From JAPOUP01 sp965201085 (GTDB lineage: Bacteria > Pseudomonadota > Alphaproteobacteria > Rhodobacterales > Rhodobacteraceae): DNA of 64,000 bases. This document shows, piece after piece, positions 7,797-17,160 of this stretch. The position numbers were made by a program, and so were the translations under genes. The stretch is from assembly GCA_965201085.1 (NCBI GenBank), contig CBDAVS010000021.1:224011-288010 (forward strand), written 5' to 3'. Each line of letters starts with the position of its first letter. Within the stretch, counting starts at the first letter, position 1. The notes beneath the pieces were generated by a model. That model saw only the letters and a list, made by a program, of their open reading frames with translations. It had not been told where the DNA came from and made no database searches.

Positions 7797-8350
7797 ATTG
7801 CTTTTACGCCACGGGTGCGGGCGTTTCCGCGCTGATTCCGTTTGGACAGTTATTGCGGAACCAACTGCTCGGAATAACGAAAAACGAACTGCTCGCTATC
7901 GAGCCGGAGGGTCGTGTTGACGACATTGTCTTCAGAAAACTGCCGAGGCCCGGTGAAGGAACCCCGGATGAAGACGAGCAAGGGATGCTATCCGCAGCTA
8001 ATGCGGCTGAGGATCTTATTGAATCCTTCACGGCCGAGGCTGCATCGGAAGTGCTGGCCGATGGCAACCCAGATTCATCGACGGGTAAAGAAGATGGCAG
8101 GTGGCATTTCGCGGCTGTGCCAAGCTTCTGCAAGGGCCTGAAAAGCCACACACACCTTTTCGATCCTGCGATAAAGGTGATCATGAAAATCTGCAAGGAT
8201 TCAATGATGCCTCGAAGCATCACCATCAAACACCTGACAGGCTCCAAGTATCAAGGTCATTGGCGCTATAGATTGGGTGATTACCGGCTCATATACCGAC
8301 CTGTCCCTGAACGCCGCACAATATATTTTTTACCGGTTGGTGCAGCGTAG
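7797..8350 (+). pseudogene. Downstream piece of IS30-split gene, with RelE/ParE-like C-terminus
   Basis: The frame is open from the IS30 edge to a TAG stop. Its first 100 residues are acidic and unrecognised (ELLAIEPEGRVDDIVFRKLP, then PRPGEGTPDEDEQG). The last 75 residues look like a RelE/ParE-fold toxin: PSFCKGLK, IKHLTGSKYQGHWRYRLGDY and RLIYRPVPERRTIYFLPVG match the usual pattern in which Arg and Tyr follow a WRYRxGDYR core. No antitoxin gene is adjacent. RelE-like domains also occur fused to larger helicase-type proteins, so this may be a domain and not a free toxin. The segment is in frame with 6199-6418 once the IS30 is removed. Confidence 0.6.
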
Positions 8351-8365
8351 CAGCGCCTATGTTTA

Positions 8366-8835
8366 GGTCCCGTTGACATTAACCTCGCGGCGGTCACGGC
8401 GGCGGCCGCAGGAACCGTCGCCAGAAAGCCCGGTCCCGTCCCCTCAAAGCGGGTGGCGACGGCCCGGAACTCCCCGGTCCTTGCGAAACGGTTCCCGGTC
8501 CGGTGCCGCCATCCATACATCCCTCCGTCGTGCCCGCGCACCCTCTTCCGGTTCCCGCGGAGGGAATCACCGCCTCCGCCCCGTACCCACCGGGTTCCCC
8601 GACGGGCCGGTCCGCGTCGAGGGCCCCGTCGCCGACGGGCGCGCCGGAAGACCGGCCCTCCATCGGCACCGGCAGCCCCTTCAGGTCGTGCGCCCGACCC
8701 GGAAGCGTCACGGTGTCCACGGGATGGCCGGGCTCGGCCATCGTCATGACCTTGCCGACCAGGCCTCCGTGGGAGTGTCCGACGCCGTTCCCCCAGGGCC
8801 CCCTTTCCTCCCGCCGCCTTCCGGTGAGCCCGCGT
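8366..8835 (-). mobile_element. IS5-family relic, second type (copy b1)
   Basis: This copy starts with the end GGTCCCGTTGACATT and is nearly identical over most of its length to the element at 27383-28226, read in the opposite direction. The minus strand encodes the C-terminal half of an IS5-family transposase with RAHDLKGLPVPMEG and the end block RNRKRVRGHDGGMYGWRHR, in several frames. The catalytic Glu expected after WRxxV is replaced by Gly (RTGNRF). The N-terminal third is missing; homology stops near 8835. It is a dead fragment. Confidence 0.75.
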
Positions 8836-9442
8836 CGGACATGTCCTCGGATACGGGAAAGGGCCGATGGCGGTCACGGTCCGCCGCATCGGCCGCGCCC
8901 GGGCCACAGCCAGCATGACCATGGCGAAACCGGGCCACGGTTTCCGCCGCCCCATCCTGCATGAACGGCGGCAGGCCATGGCCTGGCTCCGTCCGGAATC
9001 CGGAAATCACCCGCCCGGGCGGGCGAACCGCGCTTCATGCCACACCGGTCGGCGGAATACCCGCAGGGGTGGCATCCGCGGAAATCAGCCCCCTGACATT
9101 CGCGCCGGAATATCGGTCTATCGAGGTTTCCGCGTCTCTACCCAAAAAAGACCTCTTCATCTGCATGGTCTGGCCGAACAACGTACCCGGTATTGAACCA
9201 CCGCGAAAAGTCCCGAGCGTAAACCTTGGAGCGAAACCCGGTCGTATGTTCAGGCAATAACTGCCGCCTTTGGGTGGGTATCAAGACAGAGCAACCAGGT
9301 TTTCACTCGATACCTTGAAAGTGTTTACATCCGCACCCAGTGGCTGAACGGACTTGAAACCTGAACTGCTCCAACCGAAATAGCCTATGCACAGACCCGC
9401 CCCGGCAGGCTGCGCCAAACGAGCCAAGAATCGGAGCGACCA
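8836..9442. other. GC-rich unidentified segment, then plain intergenic DNA
   Basis: From 8836 to about 9110 the base composition stays as GC-rich as the neighbouring IS relic, but no transposase or other protein can be recognised. A CCCCCTGACATT sequence at 9092-9103 resembles the end of the IS5 type-b elements, so this is probably another IS remnant. From about 9120 to the nitroreductase start the DNA is host-like without a visible gene. Confidence 0.4.
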
Positions 9443-10018
9443 ATGTCCGAACCAAGTCCAAAAGCCCTTGAATTTTTGCTTTCACGTCGGTCCCGACCCG
9501 CAAAGACGTTGAGGAGTCCAGTGCCTGACCACGGGACCCTAAGCACGCTTCTGACCGCCGCCGCCCGGAGCCCGGATCACGGAAAGCTCGAACCGTGGCG
9601 GTTCATTGTCCTTGGTCCAAAAACCCTGGGTCAACTGGCGGAGCTGGCCGAAGAACGAGCGGTCGCTCTGGGAGTGGAGCCGGAGCAGACCGAAAAAGGC
9701 GTCAGGCAGTTCTCCGACGCGGACCTGGCCGTCGCTGTGATTTCCAGCCCGAAAGCGTCGGAAAAGATTCCCATGATCGAACAGACCTACTCCGCCGGTG
9801 CGGTCTGTCTGGCACTGCTGAACGCAGCGCTCGCTTCCGGCTGGGGTGCCAACTGGCTGTCGGGTTGGGCAAGCCATGACCGGGAATTCATGGAGCGCGG
9901 TCTTGCCCTTGAACCTCATGAAACCATCGCGGGCTTCATACACCTGGGCACGGAAACCGCCGCTCCTCCCGAACGTCCACGTCCCGATATAGACGCCATC
10001 ACCGAATGGCGTGGTTGA
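9443..10018 (+). CDS. Nitroreductase-family flavoprotein
   Basis: A 191-residue nitroreductase-fold protein of the compact YdjA-like type, which binds FMN and uses NAD(P)H to reduce nitro compounds or related substrates. The N-terminal block LEFLLSRRSRPAKTL holds the Arg-Ser-Arg FMN phosphate contact. The segment AARSPDHGKLEPWRFIV supplies the central conserved Pro-Trp-Arg motif. Near the C-terminus GFIHLGTE closes the fold. It has normal length, a cytoplasmic location and a good GGAGCGACC ribosome-binding site before the ATG. It overlaps the EI24 gene by the TGATG arrangement, so the two are probably co-translated. The substrate cannot be told from sequence. Confidence 0.9.
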   Translation: MSEPSPKALEFLLSRRSRPAKTLRSPVPDHGTLSTLLTAAARSPDHGKLEPWRFIVLGPKTLGQLAELAEERAVALGVEPEQTEKGVRQFSDADLAVAVISSPKASEKIPMIEQTYSAGAVCLALLNAALASGWGANWLSGWASHDREFMERGLALEPHETIAGFIHLGTETAAPPERPRPDIDAITEWRG

Positions 10019-10740
10019 TGGAATCGCTTCGGGAGATAGCCCGGGCTCTGACTCTGGCGCTGCGCCAGCTTGGTGACGGACGACTTCTTCGCATCGTGTT
10101 GCTGGCCTTTATCATCGCCGCCGTTACCACCGGTCCGATCCTGCTTGCCTTATCCGCTTTGATCGGTCTGCTGAATTTGATCCTTCCTGACAGCATAACC
10201 CTACCCTGGATAGGTCATATAGATGTCACCAGTGGGTTCACCGACGGACTGCTCGGTCGAACGGCATGGCTGTTCTGGACCTATATCATGTCTCCATTGA
10301 CCGTCGCGATTATTGGGGCCCTACTTGACCCGATCGTCGAGGCCGTCGAGGCGCGCCACTACCCCGACCTGCCTTCGGCGCGAAATCGCGGTCTTGGTGA
10401 TACGGTGTTATACGCCGTCCGGTTTTTCTTTCTCATGATTGGAATCAGCCTGATCGCCTGGACCGTCGCCGGACTGACCGCCATACCGGCCACAGCCGTA
10501 TTCGTGCTCGCCAGTGGTTACCTGATCGCGCGCGAATACTTGGAGACGGTCGCGGCGCGACGGGTTTCGATGACACAAGCCAAACGCATCATGCATGTGA
10601 ATCTCCCGGTGCCCTGGCTTACCGGCTGCCTGGTCGCATTGGCGCTTAACATACCTTTCGCCAATCTAGTCGCACCAGTCATCGGCGTGGCCGCATTCAC
10701 CCACCAATTTCATTCGTTTCAGCGCATTCAAGCCGATTGA
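10018..10740 (+). CDS. EI24 / CysZ-like membrane protein
   Basis: A 240-residue inner-membrane protein of the EI24 family, to which the CysZ sulfate permease belongs. Several long hydrophobic segments are seen, for example IVLLAFIIAAVTTGPILL, TAWLFWTYIMSPLTVAIIG and FFFLMIGISLIAWTVAGL. A conserved loop reads ARHYPDLPSARNRG. The start is the ATG at 10018, which overlaps the nitroreductase stop as TGATG; an ATG 12 bp upstream would add four residues. The sulfate role of E. coli CysZ should not be assumed for this alphaproteobacterial branch. Its last 44 bp overlap, tail to tail, the end of the DUF1467 gene. Confidence 0.85.
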   Translation: MESLREIARALTLALRQLGDGRLLRIVLLAFIIAAVTTGPILLALSALIGLLNLILPDSITLPWIGHIDVTSGFTDGLLGRTAWLFWTYIMSPLTVAIIGALLDPIVEAVEARHYPDLPSARNRGLGDTVLYAVRFFFLMIGISLIAWTVAGLTAIPATAVFVLASGYLIAREYLETVAARRVSMTQAKRIMHVNLPVPWLTGCLVALALNIPFANLVAPVIGVAAFTHQFHSFQRIQAD

Positions 10741-10990
10741 ACCAATCGATATCACAAAGTGTCACAACACCGGAAACAATTATCCCGGAAATAATCACCC
10801 AGAGAATGAAGGCAACGATCGTCACTGTCTTGAGCTTGCGACGAAGATTCAGGTTTGCCGGCGCACCGGGCTGCGTTCCCGGAACGATCTCACCCACATC
10901 GCCCTGCGTCTTCAACCGAAGAGGAAGCACGATGAAAAGAACGACGAACCAGATCACCGCCAGAAGCACAAGCGCACCTGTAATACCCAT
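10697..10990 (-). CDS. DUF1467 family membrane protein
   Basis: A 97-residue protein with two membrane segments (about residues 4-23 and 55-80) and the DUF1467 signature between them: FIVLPLRLKTQGDVGEIVPG followed by a Pro- and Ala-rich stretch and LRRKLK. Function is unknown. DUF1467 beside methylmalonyl-CoA epimerase is a common alphaproteobacterial pairing. The ATG overlaps the stop codon of mce (TGATG), so translation is coupled. The C-terminal part extends 44 bp into the convergent EI24 gene, longer than the minimal family tail. Confidence 0.9.
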   Translation of the reverse strand: MGITGALVLLAVIWFVVLFIVLPLRLKTQGDVGEIVPGTQPGAPANLNLRRKLKTVTIVAFILWVIISGIIVSGVVTLCDIDWFNRLECAETNEIGG

Positions 10991-11394
10991 CAGACCTGCT
11001 CAAGCTCGATCAAACAGCCGTTGAAGTCCTTCGGGTGAAGGAACAGAACCGGCTTTCCATGCGCTCCCGTCTTTGGTTCACCACTTCCCAGAACCCTCGC
11101 ACCGGTCCCCGTCAACCGATCTCTGGCACGGATTATATCATCGACCTCATAGCACACGTGGTGCATCCCGCCTGATGGATTCCTGTCCAGAAAGCTCTGA
11201 ATCGGCGACGACGCTCCCAGCGGGCTCATCAGCTCCACCTTGGTGTTCGGCAAACCCACAAATGCGACGGTGACCCCATGAACAGGCTCATCCTGAGGCG
11301 CACTCACGCTCGCGCCCAACGCATCACGGTATAGCGCTATCGCAGCCGATAGGTCCGGGACTGCGACCGCGATGTGATTGACACGTCCTATCAT
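10990..11394 (-). CDS. mce: Methylmalonyl-CoA epimerase
   Basis: A 134-residue single-unit VOC-fold enzyme that interconverts (2R)- and (2S)-methylmalonyl-CoA, linking propionyl-CoA carboxylase to the B12-dependent mutase. Motifs are GRVNHIAVAVPDL with the metal-binding His, KVELMSPLG with Glu, GGMHHVCYEVDD with His, and the terminal GCLIELEQV with the last metal Glu. Length and motifs are standard. The ribosome-binding site AAAGGAAAT precedes the ATG. It forms an operon with DUF1467. The partners pccA, pccB and the mutase are elsewhere in this window, so the full propionate route is present. Confidence 0.96.
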   Translation of the reverse strand: MIGRVNHIAVAVPDLSAAIALYRDALGASVSAPQDEPVHGVTVAFVGLPNTKVELMSPLGASSPIQSFLDRNPSGGMHHVCYEVDDIIRARDRLTGTGARVLGSGEPKTGAHGKPVLFLHPKDFNGCLIELEQV

Positions 11395-11508
11395 GGATAT
11401 TTCCTTTCTGGATTTGTGTCAGTCAGCGGGTCGCTCCGTCGCGGACGACAGACAAATTCAAGGCTGGTGCCCGGACGGTGTTGCGGCATCCGCACCGCCC
11501 AATCGAAA

Positions 11509-13287
11509 TCAACCGTCTTTCGGCAACACCCGAAGCCCCAGTTCCATCAACTGCTCACTGGATGGTTCGCTCGGTGCACCCATCATTAGATCCTCCGCCC
11601 GCTGGTTCATCGGAAACAGCATGACTTCCCGAATGTTGGCCTCCTCGGCCAGCAGCATCACGATTCTATCGATTCCGGCGGCGCAGCCACCATGCGGCGG
11701 AGCGCCGTAGTTGAACGCGCTGACAAGTCCGCCAAATCGTCGCCGGACTTCTTCCTCGCCGTAACCGGCGACCTCAAACGCCTTGAACATGATTTCAGGC
11801 TTATGATTCCGAATGGCTCCGCTCGCCAGTTCATATCCGTTGCAGGCCAGATCATATTGATAGCCCGTCACCACCAGCGGGTCCCCTTCAAGCGCTTCCA
11901 TGTCACCCTGCGGCATCGAAAACGGGTTGTGGTCAAAATCAATCCGACCGGTCTCGTCGTCCGTCTTGAAAATGGGAAAGTCGACGATCCATGCGAAAGC
12001 GAAACGATCCCGTTCGACAAGGCCAAGTTCCTCTCCGATCACTTCGCGCGCCTTCGCCGCAACGCTCTCGAAAGCCTTCGGTTTTCCACCCAGGAAAAAA
12101 GCCGCATCACCAATGCCCAGACCCAGCTGGATGCGAATCGCTTCCGTTCGTTCAGCTCCTATGTTCTTCGCCAGCGGTCCCGCCCCCTCAATGCCTGCAG
12201 CGCCTTCGCGCCAAAAGATGTAGCCCATCCCCGGCAAACCCTCTTTCTGCGCGAAAGCGTTCATGCGGTCACAGAACTTACGGGAACCGCCTCCCAACGC
12301 CGGGATGGCCCGAATCTCGGTCCCCTCATGCTCCAGAAGTTTCGCGAAAATCGCAAATCCCGAATTGCGGAAATGATCCGATACGCGTTGCATCCGGATC
12401 GGGTTTCGAAGGTCTGGCTTATCGGTGCCGTAGGTCAACATGCAGTCGGAATAGGAAATCAATGGCCAGTTGGTATCAACCTTGCGGCCATCGCCGAATT
12501 CCTCGAACACACCGGTAAGAACCGGCTGGATCGCATCGAACACATCCTGCTGGGTGACGAATGACATTTCCACGTCAAGCTGGTAGAAATCGGTCGGTGA
12601 CCGGTCGGACCGCGGATCCTCGTCGCGGAAACAGGGCGCGATCTGAAAATATCTGTCATAGCCCGCGACCATCATCAGTTGCTTGAACTGCTGCGGGGCC
12701 TGAGGCAGCGCATAAACACGTCCGGGATGAAGACGGGAAGGCACAAGAAAGTCCCGCGCACCTTCGGGCGACGAGGCGGTGATGATCGGCGTCTGGTATT
12801 CGCGGAATCCACAATCCCACATCCGCCGGCGAATGGAGGCGACCACATCGGACCTGAGCTTCATATTGCGCTGCATGGCCTCACGCCGCAGATCCAGGAA
12901 ACGGTAGCGAAGCCGCGTTTCCTCCGGATATTCCTGATCGCCGAAAACCGTCAGCGGAAGATCGGCGGCGGCGCTTAGCACCTCCAGGTCGCGGATGAAG
13001 ACCTCCACCTCTCCGGTCAGTATCTTCGGATTGACCAAATCGGCGCTGCGTTCCTTAACCTCGCCGTCAACGCGAATGCACCACTCGCTTCTAAGCCTCT
13101 CGACCCCGGCGAATACGGGACTGTCGGGATCGCAGATCAGCTGCGTCACACCGTAGTGGTCACGCAGATCGACGAACAGGACGCCGCCGTGATCGCGGAC
13201 GCGGTTAACCCATCCTGAAAGGCGGACGTTTTCACCGACATGCCGCTTTCGAAGGTCAGCGCAGGTATGGCTGCGATATGCATGCAT
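11509..13287 (-). CDS. aspS: Aspartyl-tRNA synthetase
   Basis: A 592-residue class IIb synthetase of the bacterial type. The OB-fold anticodon-binding domain starts at RKRHVGENVRLSGWVNRVRD. Motif 2 is FRDEDPRSDR, the insertion (GAD) domain lies between about residues 290 and 410, and motif 3 is GIDRIVMLL near the C-terminus. Start: ATG 13287 giving MHAYRSHTCADL, the standard N-terminus; the open frame continues 54 codons upstream without similarity. The gene is divergent from cfa. In bacteria that make Asn-tRNA by the amidation route this enzyme may also charge tRNA-Asn; this cannot be decided here. Confidence 0.96.
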   Translation of the reverse strand: MHAYRSHTCADLRKRHVGENVRLSGWVNRVRDHGGVLFVDLRDHYGVTQLICDPDSPVFAGVERLRSEWCIRVDGEVKERSADLVNPKILTGEVEVFIRDLEVLSAAADLPLTVFGDQEYPEETRLRYRFLDLRREAMQRNMKLRSDVVASIRRRMWDCGFREYQTPIITASSPEGARDFLVPSRLHPGRVYALPQAPQQFKQLMMVAGYDRYFQIAPCFRDEDPRSDRSPTDFYQLDVEMSFVTQQDVFDAIQPVLTGVFEEFGDGRKVDTNWPLISYSDCMLTYGTDKPDLRNPIRMQRVSDHFRNSGFAIFAKLLEHEGTEIRAIPALGGGSRKFCDRMNAFAQKEGLPGMGYIFWREGAAGIEGAGPLAKNIGAERTEAIRIQLGLGIGDAAFFLGGKPKAFESVAAKAREVIGEELGLVERDRFAFAWIVDFPIFKTDDETGRIDFDHNPFSMPQGDMEALEGDPLVVTGYQYDLACNGYELASGAIRNHKPEIMFKAFEVAGYGEEEVRRRFGGLVSAFNYGAPPHGGCAAGIDRIVMLLAEEANIREVMLFPMNQRAEDLMMGAPSEPSSEQLMELGLRVLPKDG

Positions 13288-13523
13288 TTGGCGGTTCCCC
13301 TTAAGCTGGCGTTCAGGTCGGTGCGGTGCACATTTACGATTTCGGTAAGTCAAGGGAAACCCCGACCCGAAGAAGCCATGGTCGCCGCTATGCAACGCGA
13401 ATCTGGACAGAGGGAATTTAGTTTGGCAGACTCCGGGCGCTTTAACCACCCGTACCCGTCCGCGGTCAGGTGGTCATGAACGCACAAAAAACCGCGAAGA
13501 ACCACAAGGGAGAGAGAGGCGTA

Positions 13524-14747
13524 ATGTGGGAAAAGTTATTCGATAGGATGCTAAGGACTATCCTGCGGACAGGCAGCTTTGAGATAACCATGCCGAGCGG
13601 CGCTCGACATTCATATGGCGATGGGTCCGGCGCGGCGATCGAAGTCCGGTTCCACGACACCGCAACGCTGCGGAAGATCATTCTCAATCCTGAACTCGGT
13701 CTAGGCGAAGCCTATATGGACGGTAGGATGATCATTGCCAATGACGATCTACGCGGCTTCCTTATGGCCGTGGTGTCGAATGTCGGGCAGGACCACTCGA
13801 CGCGCTGGCAGCATGTCCTGACCGTTTGGAGGCATATCAAGCGCAGGACTCGCCAGTATAATCCGATCGGCGCCGCTCAACGCAACGTAGCGCATCACTA
13901 CGACCTTTCGGGAGAACTCTACGATCTATTCCTGGATTCGGACAAACAATATTCCTGCGGTTATTTCCGGCATCCGGACGACAGCCTCGAAAAAGCCCAA
14001 ATACAGAAAAAAGCGCATATCGCATCCAAACTCCTCATCGAACCGGGAATGATGGTACTTGATATAGGCTGCGGCTGGGGTGGAATGGGTCTGACGCTTG
14101 CCAAGGATTTCGGCGCGAGGGTGGTCGGCGTGACCCTTTCGGCGGAGCAGCATCGGGTCGCACAGTCCCGGGTGGACGCCGAAGGCCTGTCGGAACAGGT
14201 CGAGTTCCGCCTTATGGATTACCGTCACGTTACCGAGACCTTTGACCGAATTGTGAGTGTCGGCATGTTCGAACATGTCGGCGCACCGCATTACAATGAG
14301 TATTTCAGAAATGTTCGCGAGCGACTGACGGGTGACGGCATCGCATTGATTCATTCGATCGGACGACCGACACCGCCCGGAACGACCAGCCCCTGGGTCC
14401 TGAAATATATTTTTCCGGGGGGTTACGTTCCCTCGATGTCCGAAGCTTTGACGGCGGTCGAGAACCAAAATCTCTGGCCAACGGATGTCGAGGTCTGGCG
14501 TCTGCATTACGCGGAAACCCTGCGGCATTGGCAGGAACGTTTCATCGCCAATGTCGAAAGGATCAGGACTCTCTATGATGATCGGTTCTGTCGCATGTGG
14601 CGATTTTATCTCGCGGCTTCTGAAATGACGTTCCGTCACAACCGACAGTTCGTATTTCAGCTACAGCTCGCGCGGCGGCAGGACGCGGTCCCGCTGACCC
14701 GCGACTATCTTTACCGTACCAAGGTATCGCCGGTATTGAACGAGTAG
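13524..14747 (+). CDS. cfa: Cyclopropane-fatty-acyl-phospholipid synthase
   Basis: A 407-residue SAM-dependent enzyme that adds a methylene bridge to double bonds of membrane phospholipid chains, usually in stationary phase or under acid stress. The SAM-binding loop is VLDIGCGWGGMG. Other family blocks are NVAHHYDLSGELYDLFLD, YSCGYF, MFEHVGAPHYNEYF and the C-terminal MTFRHNRQFVFQLQL. The start ATG at 13524 follows GGGAGAGAGGCG; the frame is open 18 codons upstream. The length is typical of alphaproteobacterial Cfa. It stands alone, divergent from aspS, and ends with a TAG stop. Confidence 0.95.
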   Translation: MWEKLFDRMLRTILRTGSFEITMPSGARHSYGDGSGAAIEVRFHDTATLRKIILNPELGLGEAYMDGRMIIANDDLRGFLMAVVSNVGQDHSTRWQHVLTVWRHIKRRTRQYNPIGAAQRNVAHHYDLSGELYDLFLDSDKQYSCGYFRHPDDSLEKAQIQKKAHIASKLLIEPGMMVLDIGCGWGGMGLTLAKDFGARVVGVTLSAEQHRVAQSRVDAEGLSEQVEFRLMDYRHVTETFDRIVSVGMFEHVGAPHYNEYFRNVRERLTGDGIALIHSIGRPTPPGTTSPWVLKYIFPGGYVPSMSEALTAVENQNLWPTDVEVWRLHYAETLRHWQERFIANVERIRTLYDDRFCRMWRFYLAASEMTFRHNRQFVFQLQLARRQDAVPLTRDYLYRTKVSPVLNE

Positions 14748-14951
14748 GTTTCGTCAAAGAGGCGATCACCCCAATGTCGGATCGCTCCGGTCATTCCGAA
14801 GGTTCCGACCATCGAGTGGAAATCGTAGCCACCTGAATTCGCGCGGAATTCGAATTATGGATTGCGGGATCTCCGGCATCAAGCCGAGGGCCATTCCACT
14901 CGCGACGGAAACCGACCCAATAGATTTTGACCGGCATGGCGGGTCACCCGC

Positions 14952-15635
14952 TCATCGACCGATCCTTTCGTTGACCTCTTCCCAGGCCCGATTGATGTCG
15001 GCCAGCCGTTTCCCCGCGAGCGTAACCGCCTCCTTCGGCAGACCTCGGCCGGCAACCGCATCGGGATGGGTCTCCAGAACCTGGACCCGCCATTTCTTTC
15101 GGATCTCATCAAGGCTCATGTCAGGTGTCACACCCAACACAACGTAAGGGTCGGCATCCTCTTCCGCCACGAAACGGGCGCGCAATTGGCGAAATCGGCG
15201 CTCGTCCAATTCGAAAATCTCCGCGACCTGGGCAAGGAACCCCTCCTCGCCCGGATGATAGTCCCCGTCCGCCAACGCGACATTGAAAAGGCCTTCCATC
15301 AAGTCTTCAAGGATCGGGGAACCGGGCGGAAACATCCGGCGAATTCGTCTGGCATAAGCATCGAATCCCGCTACATCCTGACGTGCCAGGTTGAATACAC
15401 GGGCCGCCGCCGCCTCGTCCTCCGGAGCTATATGAAAAACCTCACGAAAAGCGGCCACCTCGTCGCGGGTGACGCGGCCATCCGCCTTCGCCATTTTCGC
15501 CCCCAGCGCAATAACGGCGATGGTGAAGGCGACGGAACGCTCGGGAGAGCCGCGCAAGCGGTCGAATATGACGCCGAGCCCCTCACCGGCGGCGAGAGAA
15601 GCGATAACCGTTGCTATTCGGGACCAGATCGACAT
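14952..15635 (-). CDS. TerB-DnaJ domain protein (DjlA-like co-chaperone)
   Basis: A 227-residue protein with a hydrophobic N-terminal segment (residues 2-24), a TerB-type helical domain (about 40-145: VALGAKMAKADGRVTRDEV region and a second ADGDYHPGEEGFL repeat) and a C-terminal J domain (about 160-227). The J domain keeps the essential HPD tripeptide in LETHPDAVAG, so it should stimulate DnaK-type ATPase activity. The layout matches membrane-bound DjlA. Start chosen: ATG 15635 (MSIWSRIATV), giving the N-terminal membrane anchor; an ATG 13 codons upstream is less likely. Convergent with cfa, divergent from nhaA. Confidence 0.88.
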   Translation of the reverse strand: MSIWSRIATVIASLAAGEGLGVIFDRLRGSPERSVAFTIAVIALGAKMAKADGRVTRDEVAAFREVFHIAPEDEAAAARVFNLARQDVAGFDAYARRIRRMFPPGSPILEDLMEGLFNVALADGDYHPGEEGFLAQVAEIFELDERRFRQLRARFVAEEDADPYVVLGVTPDMSLDEIRKKWRVQVLETHPDAVAGRGLPKEAVTLAGKRLADINRAWEEVNERIGR

Positions 15636-15905
15636 GTCGTCTTGATACAGGCGATTACCGCAACTGTCGCCCAAAAATCGGAAATACTAGATAATGCCGA
15701 CCAACCCACGCTCCACACCCTGCCTGCAAAACCACTTTGGGGTATGCTGGCATCGATCATCTCATCGTGCCGCCGTGACTCGCTTCGCGAGACAGACACC
15801 GGAGCGCTGGGGTCCGGAAGCCGGCAAACCTGCCGACCCGGTCTTGAATTCACGATCAATAACGCCATCTTGAAGGATCAGGCCAACACAAGACGGCAAC
15901 CGATC

Positions 15906-17087
15906 ATGCTGCTACGCGCCATCGACCGCTTTTTCTCCCATGATGCAACTGGCGGTGTCATTCTCATGCTGTCAGCGGCGGCGGCTCTCATATTCGCGAA
16001 TTCGGGGCTGCAGCCTCTTTACAGCGAGGCGCTCGGCGCGACGCTCTCGATCACCATAGAGGGAACCGGCCTGCAGAAACCATTGATTCTCTGGATCAAT
16101 GACGGTCTTATGGCAGTGTTCTTCTTTCTGGTAGGGCTTGAACTCAAACGCGAACTGCTGGAAGGCAACCTGAAGAACCCTCGCGATATCGTGTTGCCCG
16201 GTACCGCCGCCATCGGTGGCATGGCCGTCCCGGCGCTGGTCTTTCTGTCACTGAACGCAGGAACCGACGCTGCCACCGGCTGGGCCATACCCGCCGCCAC
16301 GGACATCGCGTTCGCCCTCGGCGTTCTGGCGCTCGCAGCCAGCCGGGTTCCGCCGTCGCTGAAAGTGTTTCTGCTCACTCTCGCAATCCTCGACGACCTG
16401 GGAGCGATCCTGATCATCGCGCTGTTCTATACGGCAGAGCTGAAACTGACCTATCTCGGCCTTGCCCTGCTGCCGCTCGCCGCGATGCTCTGGCGCGTCC
16501 GGCTGGGTGCGCATCGCATGGCGCCGACCCTGCTGCTCGGTGCGGTGCTATGGACGTTAATGCTGAAATCCGGCGTGCACGCGACACTGGCAGGTGTGAT
16601 AACCGCTTTCTGCATTCCATTGACCGATAGACGGGGAAAGTCACCCCTGCATTCCCTTGAGGACGCGCTTTCGCCGTACGTCCTGTATTTCATCGTACCT
16701 GTATTCGCTTTCGCCAACGCCGGGGTGATTCTGGAAGGACTGGCGCTGTCCGACCTATTCGCTCCGTTACCACTTGGCATCGCAGCCGGGCTCGTGGTTG
16801 GCAAGCAGGTCGGTGTGTTCGGCGTGACGCTGCTTGCCGTGCGGCTGGGGATCTCGGCAATGCCAAAAGGGGCGAATTGGGCTCAGATCTACGGGATCTC
16901 CTGTCTGGCGGGAATTGGCTTCACCATGTCACTGTTCATCGGATCGCTCAGTTACGACGACCAGGCCATGATGAACGCGGTGCGCCTTGGGGTGCTGACC
17001 GGTTCGGCGATCTCGGCGATGTTGGGATATGCGGCGCTGATGCTGGCTCCGCCGTCCGGCGCGCGGACGGAGACAGCCAAAGGCTGA
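15906..17087 (+). CDS. nhaA: Na+/H+ antiporter NhaA
   Basis: A 393-residue inner-membrane antiporter that exports sodium in exchange for protons and supports pH and salt homeostasis. Hallmarks are LILWINDGLMAVFFFLVGLE, the ion-binding twin-Asp region LAILDDLGAILIIALFY, IPAATDIAFALGVL in the discontinuous helix, and a conserved Lys-containing helix near GLVVGKQVGVFG. About 11-12 membrane segments and full length. The start MLLRAIDRFFSHDATGG is the family start; the open frame extends 280 codons upstream antisense to the DnaJ-like gene and is not coding. The ribosome-binding site is weak. Confidence 0.95.
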   Translation: MLLRAIDRFFSHDATGGVILMLSAAAALIFANSGLQPLYSEALGATLSITIEGTGLQKPLILWINDGLMAVFFFLVGLELKRELLEGNLKNPRDIVLPGTAAIGGMAVPALVFLSLNAGTDAATGWAIPAATDIAFALGVLALAASRVPPSLKVFLLTLAILDDLGAILIIALFYTAELKLTYLGLALLPLAAMLWRVRLGAHRMAPTLLLGAVLWTLMLKSGVHATLAGVITAFCIPLTDRRGKSPLHSLEDALSPYVLYFIVPVFAFANAGVILEGLALSDLFAPLPLGIAAGLVVGKQVGVFGVTLLAVRLGISAMPKGANWAQIYGISCLAGIGFTMSLFIGSLSYDDQAMMNAVRLGVLTGSAISAMLGYAALMLAPPSGARTETAKG

Positions 17088-17160
17088 CCAAGCGCGGCGA
17101 ACGCGCTAGCGGCAGACGCCGTTCGGCTTTGTCACTTTCCAGATCCGACGCGTATTGGAT

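Noticed and set aside
6754..7920. Long plus-strand frame of 388 codons across IS30 copy B
   Set aside because: It is antisense to the clear transposase, is extremely Arg- and Pro-rich, and has no domain. GC-rich DNA produces such shadows in every IS copy here.
7985..8350. Free-standing RelE toxin-antitoxin pair
   Set aside because: No antitoxin frame is adjacent, and the RelE-like part is continuous with a longer upstream frame that IS30 interrupts.
15066..17087. A 673-residue NhaA with a long N-terminal extension
   Set aside because: The first 280 codons are antisense to the TerB-DnaJ gene. NhaA proper starts at 15906 with its family N-terminus.
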